A stretch of 64,000 bases of DNA from contig JAIMKR010000007.1 in assembly GCA_020692325.1 (NCBI GenBank), positions 1-64,000 on the forward strand, given 5' to 3'. The notes beneath the pieces are model-generated. The model searched no databases. It was not told the origin of the DNA and saw only the letters and a list, made by a program, of their open reading frames with translations. This document shows, piece after piece, positions 56,346 through 64,000 of this stretch. The stretch comes from Desulfocurvus sp. GTDB lineage: Bacteria; Desulfobacterota; Desulfovibrionia; Desulfovibrionales; Desulfovibrionaceae. The position numbers and the translations under genes were made by a program. Within the stretch, counting starts at the first letter, position 1. The number at the start of each line of letters is the position of its first letter.

Positions 56346-59111
56346 CTAATCCTGGTCTTTGACGTCCGGGGCGTCGGAACGGACGCGCGCGGCGTCCGCC
56401 GCCCCGGGGCTTTCGGCTGAGGGGTCCTCCGTGGTCGAAGCGCCACCGGTGGAACCATCCGTTGGGCCGATGGGGCACGATCCACCAAGCACGTATCGGC
56501 CGGAAAGAAAGCATTCAGCCATATCACGCACGCTCTTCTCGTCCACCATGAGCATGTCCGTCTGCCGCGTGAACTGCAACAGCTTGCCCATCACCCACAA
56601 TTTTTCCAGAATGACCGCGGTCTCGTGCTTTTGCAGCCGGCCGGCCACGGCGTCGCCGCGCACCTCGACCTTGAAGCCGTGTCCTTCCAGAATCAGCCCG
56701 ATGGCCCGGGCCCGACGCGCGCGCTTCACGTCGTCGGCCGCGCCGCCCTTGAAGGAGAAGCTGACATAGTTCTTGCTCACTGTGCGGCCGCAGTAGCAGT
56801 CGAGCACACCATAGTGGTACCCCACGCGCGAGCTGAAGTTGACGTACTTGTCGGAGATGATGGCGTAGCTCTTGTCGCCGAAGCGTTGACCCTCGGCCTC
56901 GGGATTGGTCATCATCTGCCGGCCCACCACGGAGAGCAGGCCGCGCATCTGCACCGGGCGCGGGGTGGTGAGCTGGGCGCGGTCCAGCGTGAGGCCGTCG
57001 ATGAGCGCTCGGAACGGTGCGGCGATGATGTCCTCCGGCGCGAGGTCCCGACGGCGGACGCCCTCGGGCGCGGGGGCGACGCCCCCACCCAGGTCGATGA
57101 CGTGGAGATCCAGTCCGGTCTGGGCGCGCAGACGCATGGCCACGCCGGACGATCCGGCGGCCATGTCGCCCAACTTGAACATCACGGCGTAGCAGCGCTC
57201 GTGCAGCAGCCGGGCCACGTCGTGCAGACTTCGGCAGCCGGCGGCGCGAAAGTCCGGCGACCGGGGATCGGTGAGATGCAACGGCGCGATGCGCTCGGCC
57301 ACGCGGCAGAGCGCATCGTGAACAGGGGTGCCGCGCATGTGCGACGCGCGGGGAGCCTTGAAGGCCAGCAGCTCGGGCACGGTTCCGGCGAGAACCCGAC
57401 CGGAGTAGGCGTCCACCGTGACGATCGCGCCGGCCGGGATGTCGCGCGTGGCGGTTTTGCAGCCCAACAGCGTGGGCACGTCGAATTCGCGTGAAAGCGA
57501 GGCCATGTGCCCGGTGATGCTGCCGAAATCCGTCACGATGGCCTGGGCCTCGTGCATGAGCACCATGAACCGGGGCGAAGAGTGAGAAGCCACCAGCACG
57601 CCGCCCGCCGGAAAGCCGGAAAGGTCGGCGTCCTCCGAGGTCACGACGAAGGCCGGCCCCGCGCCAACGCCCGGCTGAGCCGTCTCCCCGCCGGCCACGA
57701 GCGGGACCAGGTCCTGAACCGGCGGCAGCCCCGGCGGCGCGAGCTTGGTCTCCCCGGCGAGGCCGAGGGGCCGCGATTGCAGCACCAGCAGCCGTCCGTC
57801 CGGCGTCAGCGCCCACTCGACGTCCTGGGCGCGGCCGTAATGCGCCTCCAGCCGCAACGCCCACCCGGCCAGTTCGCGCGCGCGCTCCGGCGTCAGGCAG
57901 GGCGCGCCCCGGAGCTCGGGCGGCACAGGCAGCTCGCGCAGGGACCCGGCCGGGCCGCAGGTCAGCATCACCGACTTGTCGGCCACGCGCTCGTCCTGAA
58001 TCTCCAACCCCGCGCGGGTGACGGAAAGGCTGTCCGGCGTCACCACGCCATCCACCGCATACGGTCCCAGACCCCACACGGCGTCGATGCGCACGCGCTC
58101 GTCGGCCGCGTCGTAGGGATGGCGCGAGTACATGACCCCGCTTGCTGCGGAGTCGATCATCTCCAGACAGGCCACGCTCATGGAAAGGTCCCCGTCGGAG
58201 AGCCCCTTGAGCAGGCGGTAGGAGATGGCGCGCGGCGTGTACAGACTCGCCAGCACGTACCGGTAACTGGCGATCAGCCGGCCGCGCTCAACGTTGAGCA
58301 TGGAAAGATACTGCCCGGCGAAGGAGCAGTCGCCATCCTCGCCCACGGCGCTGCTGCGCAGGGCCACGCGCAGGTCCTCCGGCGCAAGTCCGCAGGCGTG
58401 GGCCAGAGCCGCGTGCGCTTCGAGGATGTCGCGCTCCAGCTCCGGGGGCGGTGGGGATTGCAGAATGGTCCGCTGGATCTCCTCGCCGGCGGTTTCGATG
58501 CTCTCCGGCGACTCCGCCGAGACGCCGCGCGCGAGGCGACGGATCTCCCCGCGCAGGCCGTCGTGGTCAAGAAACTCGTTGAAGGCGGCTGTGGTGATGG
58601 CGAAGCCGCGCGGCACGGGCAACCCCACGTGATTCATGATCTCACCAAGGTTGGCGCTCTTGCCGCCCACTGCGTCCACCATTTCCCGGTTGATCCGCGC
58701 ATACGGCAGCACGCGTGCGGTGACGACCGGCTTTTTGCGCGACTCCAGCTCGCCTTTTATCTCATCACGCAAGCTTTCCACCCGTTCACGCACGCGCGGC
58801 TGGGCCTCCCCGCACAATCCCTCGTAGCTGGCGACCATGCGCAGGGCGTGGAACACGGCGCGCGTGGCCTGAGCCTCCACGTAGGCCATGCCGAAAATCC
58901 GCTCGCCGCGCAGCTTCGTCTCCATGTCCGAGACGATCTTGAGCAACTCGGCGTTGGATTCGAGCAGTTCCTGGAACCGCTTGTACTTGCGACGAAAAAT
59001 TTCCTGCGCGGAAGGATCGCACTCCGATCCGCGCCGGCCGTGGCCGCCGCGCCGCAGGACCGACCGCAGCAATCCGCCAAGGTTGCACAAAATCTCGCTT
59101 TGAACCGCCAT
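56346..59111 (-). CDS. PEP-synthase-like phosphotransfer protein with an unfamiliar C-terminal half
   Basis: Of 921 residues, 1-130 are helical and charged. Residues about 140-455 are the ATP-binding PPDK_N domain (DAVGGKSANLGEIMNHVGLP, ALRSSAVGEDGDCSFAGQYLS, VMYSRHPYD). About 485-585 is the swivelling phosphohistidine domain with His535 in GSITGHMASLSREFDVP. The PEP/pyruvate TIM barrel of PpsA is not recognisable; residues 600-870 are instead a conserved-looking but unknown region (RFGDKSYAIISDKYVNFSSR, CYCGRTVSKNYVSFSFKGG). An acidic tail follows. It may move phosphate from ATP to a partner or product other than pyruvate. Three TCGCGCAA sites lie just upstream. Confidence 0.8.
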   Translation of the reverse strand: MAVQSEILCNLGGLLRSVLRRGGHGRRGSECDPSAQEIFRRKYKRFQELLESNAELLKIVSDMETKLRGERIFGMAYVEAQATRAVFHALRMVASYEGLCGEAQPRVRERVESLRDEIKGELESRKKPVVTARVLPYARINREMVDAVGGKSANLGEIMNHVGLPVPRGFAITTAAFNEFLDHDGLRGEIRRLARGVSAESPESIETAGEEIQRTILQSPPPPELERDILEAHAALAHACGLAPEDLRVALRSSAVGEDGDCSFAGQYLSMLNVERGRLIASYRYVLASLYTPRAISYRLLKGLSDGDLSMSVACLEMIDSAASGVMYSRHPYDAADERVRIDAVWGLGPYAVDGVVTPDSLSVTRAGLEIQDERVADKSVMLTCGPAGSLRELPVPPELRGAPCLTPERARELAGWALRLEAHYGRAQDVEWALTPDGRLLVLQSRPLGLAGETKLAPPGLPPVQDLVPLVAGGETAQPGVGAGPAFVVTSEDADLSGFPAGGVLVASHSSPRFMVLMHEAQAIVTDFGSITGHMASLSREFDVPTLLGCKTATRDIPAGAIVTVDAYSGRVLAGTVPELLAFKAPRASHMRGTPVHDALCRVAERIAPLHLTDPRSPDFRAAGCRSLHDVARLLHERCYAVMFKLGDMAAGSSGVAMRLRAQTGLDLHVIDLGGGVAPAPEGVRRRDLAPEDIIAAPFRALIDGLTLDRAQLTTPRPVQMRGLLSVVGRQMMTNPEAEGQRFGDKSYAIISDKYVNFSSRVGYHYGVLDCYCGRTVSKNYVSFSFKGGAADDVKRARRARAIGLILEGHGFKVEVRGDAVAGRLQKHETAVILEKLWVMGKLLQFTRQTDMLMVDEKSVRDMAECFLSGRYVLGGSCPIGPTDGSTGGASTTEDPSAESPGAADAARVRSDAPDVKDQD

Positions 59112-59158
59112 ACCCGCTCCCCGCCTTACGGCTTTTTCTCCGTCACAGGGCTCCGCTT

Positions 59159-59209
59159 TCGCGCAACGTCAGCGGAACATATCGCGCAACAACGTCTTTT
59201 TTCGCGCAA
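59159..59209. repeat. Three TCGCGCAA boxes before the PEP-synthase-like gene
   Basis: TCGCGCAA occurs at 59159-59166, 59182-59189 and 59202-59209, all in one direction and about two helix turns apart (23 and 20 bases). They fill the 99-base gap between the activator stop and the PEP-synthase-like start. A fourth copy is at 61921. They look like activator sites, but I found no -24/-12 promoter between them and the gene. Confidence 0.6.
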
Positions 59210-59210
59210 A

Positions 59211-61883
<2,673 letters not shown>

Positions 61884-61920
61884 GCCTTCCCCTCCTCTGC
61901 AAGCCGTTTCGCGTGTCTTA

Positions 61921-61963
61921 TCGCGCAAAAACTTGTGAAAAAAGGCGCAAGGCGCTTTGCGTG
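61921..61963. promoter_or_regulatory. Candidate activator sites between the regulator and the TauE cluster
   Basis: TCGCGCAA (61921-61928) matches the boxes at 59159-59209. A related pair, GGCGCAAGG and CTTTGCGTG, forms an imperfect inverted repeat at 61944-61963. They lie about 65-105 bases upstream of the sigma-54 promoter at 62027, a normal distance for an enhancer. Confidence 0.5.
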
Positions 61964-62026
61964 ATCTTCAGAAGTCTGATTGCATAATTACAGGAAAGGC
62001 AATGATTCCGTCAAGTTCATTTCGCG

Positions 62027-62043
62027 CGGCACAGGCCTTGCTT
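62027..62043 (+). promoter_or_regulatory. Sigma-54 (-24/-12) promoter of the TauE cluster
   Basis: CGGCACAGGCCTTGCTT fits the consensus TGGCAC-N5-TTGCT with one change, and the GG-N10-GC spacing is exact. The leader to the first gene is about 100 bases. A sigma-54 activator gene lies divergently just upstream. Confidence 0.8.
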
Positions 62044-62152
62044 AATGATTTCACGAAACGAGTGGATCATCCCGGCGGAGGTTGGACATCCCGGACGCCG
62101 CCGGACGTGTGGTTGGGGTTTCATGTTCCGAACACGTTTCGAGGAGGGACCC

Positions 62153-62446
62153 ATGAAAATTCGTCTCGCAAGGCTGTTCACATGGTGCTTGTTCCTTTGC
62201 CTCGCGGTGCCCGAGCTGGCGCTGGCGGCGTCGAAGGAAATCGCCAACGTCGTCATCGTGGCCGACACGCGCAAGTTCACCGGCTGGGAGGCCTGGTGGA
62301 CCAACCTGTACAACGAGAGCCACCTGTACTTCACGCTGCTGACCATCGTGCTCATTCCCACGGTCGGCGTCATCTTCGGCGTGATCGCCGACATGCTCAT
62401 GGGCCTGATCGGCATCGACCTGAAGCACCGCGAGCTCGCGGACTAA
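62153..62446 (+). CDS. Small membrane protein ahead of a TauE/SafE transporter
   Basis: The 97-residue protein has a signal peptide (LFLCLAVPELALAA), a short periplasmic segment with Trp residues (WEAWWTNLYNESHLY) and one membrane helix (FTLLTIVLIPTVGVIFGVIA). GAGGAGGG before the ATG gives strong translation. I do not recognise the family. Its place as first gene after a sigma-54 promoter and 30 bases before the transporter suggests an accessory subunit. Confidence 0.75.
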   Translation: MKIRLARLFTWCLFLCLAVPELALAASKEIANVVIVADTRKFTGWEAWWTNLYNESHLYFTLLTIVLIPTVGVIFGVIADMLMGLIGIDLKHRELAD

Positions 62447-62476
62447 ACAACCGGGCAAACCCACAGGAGAGACATC

Positions 62477-63529
62477 ATGGAATGGTTGTACATCCTCATG
62501 CCCATCTCGGGCGTGAAAATCCTCTGGCCCGGCCTCATCATCCTCGGAATCGGCGTGGGCGTCATCGGCGGATTCTTCGGAATGGGCGGCGCCTGGATGG
62601 TGACCCCCGGCCTGAACATCCTCGGCTTCCCCATGGCCTTCGCCATCGGAACCGACATCGCCCACATGGCCGGCAAGAGCCTCGTGTCCACCATGCGGCA
62701 CGGCAAGTTCGGAAACGTGGATTACAAGCTCGGCCTGATCATGCTCATCGGCACGGTGGTCGGCATGGAAATCGGCGCGCAAATGATCATGTGGCTGGAA
62801 CGACTAGGCAACGTCGAGAAGGTCGTGCGTTACCTGTACATCGTCCTGCTGCTGAGCATTGCCTGGATGGTCTTCCACGACATCAAGGTGAAGAAGCGCA
62901 AGGAGCGTGAGATGCGCGCCGCCGGCAAGGACGCCAGCGAAGCCACCGGCGTGCAGTGGCACAAGACCTTCCAGGCCATCCGCATTCCGCCCATGGTCCA
63001 CTTCAACGTGGCGGGCATCTACTGCTCCATGTGGTTGCCTGTCTTCGTGAGCTTCCTCACCGGCTGGCTGGCCGGCATCCTGGGCATCGGCGGCGGGCTC
63101 ATCCGCATGCCCTCGCTCATCTACCTCGTCGGCTGCCCGACCCACGTGGCCGTCGGCACCGACCTCTTCGAGGTCATGATCTCCGGCCTGTACGGCGCCG
63201 GCACATTCACCTACAAGGGCCGCGTTGAGCTCGTGGCCGCCGTCATCATGCTCATCGGCGCCGCCATCGGCGCGCAGGTCGGCTCCGTGGCCACCAAGTA
63301 CATCAAGGGATACGTCATCCGCTACGTGTTCGGTATGGCGGTCATCGGCTGCGCGCTGTCCATCGTGCTCAAGCTCATGGCCAAGGGCATGAGCCTGCCC
63401 CTGTTCGACAATCTGTCCACCGTGGTGGTGCTCGTGACGGTTTCCGGTCTGGCCTTGTACATCATCGTCCGGTTCATCCAGGGCTGCCGCAGGGAACTGG
63501 CCATGAAGGCGGCCAAGCAGCAGGGCTAG
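62477..63529 (+). CDS. TauE/SafE family membrane transporter (sulfite/sulfonate-type exporter)
   Basis: The 350-residue protein shows the two inverted TauE halves: GGFFGMGGAWMVTPGLNILG with GTDIAHMAGKSLVST, and AGILGIGGGLIRMPSLIYL with GTDLFEVMISGLYGAG. About eight to nine helices are seen, with a charged cytosolic loop (KVKKRKEREMRAAGKDASE) in the middle. Relatives export sulfite, sulfoacetate or other organic anions. In a sulfate reducer a sulfur anion is likely, yet the substrate is unproven. Confidence 0.9.
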   Translation: MEWLYILMPISGVKILWPGLIILGIGVGVIGGFFGMGGAWMVTPGLNILGFPMAFAIGTDIAHMAGKSLVSTMRHGKFGNVDYKLGLIMLIGTVVGMEIGAQMIMWLERLGNVEKVVRYLYIVLLLSIAWMVFHDIKVKKRKEREMRAAGKDASEATGVQWHKTFQAIRIPPMVHFNVAGIYCSMWLPVFVSFLTGWLAGILGIGGGLIRMPSLIYLVGCPTHVAVGTDLFEVMISGLYGAGTFTYKGRVELVAAVIMLIGAAIGAQVGSVATKYIKGYVIRYVFGMAVIGCALSIVLKLMAKGMSLPLFDNLSTVVVLVTVSGLALYIIVRFIQGCRRELAMKAAKQQG

Positions 63530-63564
63530 TCCCACAACGCAAAGCGAAACGAAGGAGACGCATC

Positions 63565-64000
63565 ATGATCCGCAAAAATCTGTGGCGCACCGTTCTCGTG
63601 GGTCTCGCCGCGACGCTGCTCCTCGGTTGCTCCGAGCATGGCAAGGTCGACCAGGGACGCGTCATCAAGTACGACGCGGCGACCAGAACCGTCACCATGA
63701 TCCGCGACAAGGCCGCCGACACGCAGAACCCCGACTACTCCGTTCTGCCGCCCGTGACCTACTCCCTGCCGACCAAGCCCGAGGAAACGGGCCCCGAGCC
63801 CAAGGCCGGCGGCCGCATGAAGATCGACAACAAGAAGAATCAGATCACCATCTTTGATCCCGAGACGCAAAGCTTCAAGACCATCGATTTCGTCATGATC
63901 GATTTCAAGGAGAACATCGACAAGAACCATCCGCTCGTTTACGACAAGGACGCGGACAAGCCCAAGAAGTTCCCCGTTGTGGACAAGCAGAAGAAGACCG
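63565..64000 (+). CDS. Lipoprotein, 3' end beyond the window
   Basis: The visible 145 residues start with a lipoprotein signal (TVLVGLAATLLLGCSEHGK). The mature part is Lys/Asp-rich and reads like a small beta-domain (GRVIKYDAATRTVTMIRDK, KKNQITIFDPETQSFKTIDF), with two similar segments that suggest an internal repeat. It may belong to a Desulfovibrio-specific lipoprotein family (possibly DUF4881), a recollection I cannot check. GAAGGAG precedes the ATG. It is the third gene of the sigma-54-driven cluster. The gene is cut by the window end. Confidence 0.75.
   Translation, partial: MIRKNLWRTVLVGLAATLLLGCSEHGKVDQGRVIKYDAATRTVTMIRDKAADTQNPDYSVLPPVTYSLPTKPEETGPEPKAGGRMKIDNKKNQITIFDPETQSFKTIDFVMIDFKENIDKNHPLVYDKDADKPKKFPVVDKQKKT

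Noticed and set aside
59112-59210. Sigma-54 promoter for the PEP-synthase-like gene
   Set aside because: I searched the minus strand for GG-N10-GC with the flanking consensus and found none, although the activator boxes are there.

Overview
The window is GC-rich chromosomal DNA from an anaerobic, Gram-negative, sulfate-reducing deltaproteobacterium, most probably of the Desulfovibrionaceae. The best markers are a full 105-residue DsrC (sulfite-reduction partner protein), a Ccm cytochrome c maturation cluster in which CcmE carries Cys instead of His (the variant known from Desulfovibrio), an oxygen-sensitive class III ribonucleotide reductase, indolepyruvate:ferredoxin oxidoreductase and Kdo (LPS) genes. 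I see no rRNA, tRNA, CRISPR array, IS element or prophage. The only clearly atypical stretch is an AT-rich autotransporter relic near 12.3-13.7 kb.

Layout. 0-7 kb, minus strand: universal stress protein, RND efflux pump, methyltransferase, proS. 7-10.5 kb: nrdDG behind a cobalamin riboswitch. 10.7-11.8 kb: ispG, then a gene-poor patch with the autotransporter pseudogene, dinB-like and dsrC. 14.9-22 kb, plus strand: one tightly packed unit of HD phosphohydrolase, ddl, waaA, kdsB, carA, a TPR protein and a flavoprotein. 22-29 kb, minus: a YbhGFSR-type ABC exporter with a fused double ATPase and its TetR regulator, whose promoter and operator can be read. 29.4-31.4 kb: proA-nadD. 31.7-36.5 kb, plus: TPR membrane protein, iorAB and a GAF/sigma-54 activator. 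36.6-48.6 kb, minus: livKHMGF, guaBA, a TatB-TatC fusion, hisB, a lipoprotein and hisA. 48.7-53.9 kb, minus: ccmE-F-A-B-C-D plus a TPR protein, without ccmG or ccmH. 54-56.2 kb: a CNNM/CBS membrane protein and a heptosyltransferase.

56.3-64 kb is the most promising region for something undescribed. A PEP-synthase-like protein keeps the ATP-binding and phosphohistidine parts but has an unfamiliar C-terminal half. It stands next to a membrane-anchored sigma-54 activator with a periplasmic sensor, a GAFTEA loop and a winged-helix end in place of Fis. A divergent cluster (97-residue membrane protein, TauE/SafE transporter, lipoprotein) has a near-perfect -24/-12 promoter. The octamer TCGCGCAA occurs three times in front of the PEP-synthase-like gene and once between the activator and the transporter cluster. 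I infer one sensory module that couples a periplasmic signal to anion or sulfur-compound transport and to a phosphotransfer enzyme.

The second notable item is the 603-residue TatB-TatC fusion, joined by about 270 residues of Ala/Pro/Glu-rich linker built from 9-residue repeats and ending in nine prolines just before TatC.
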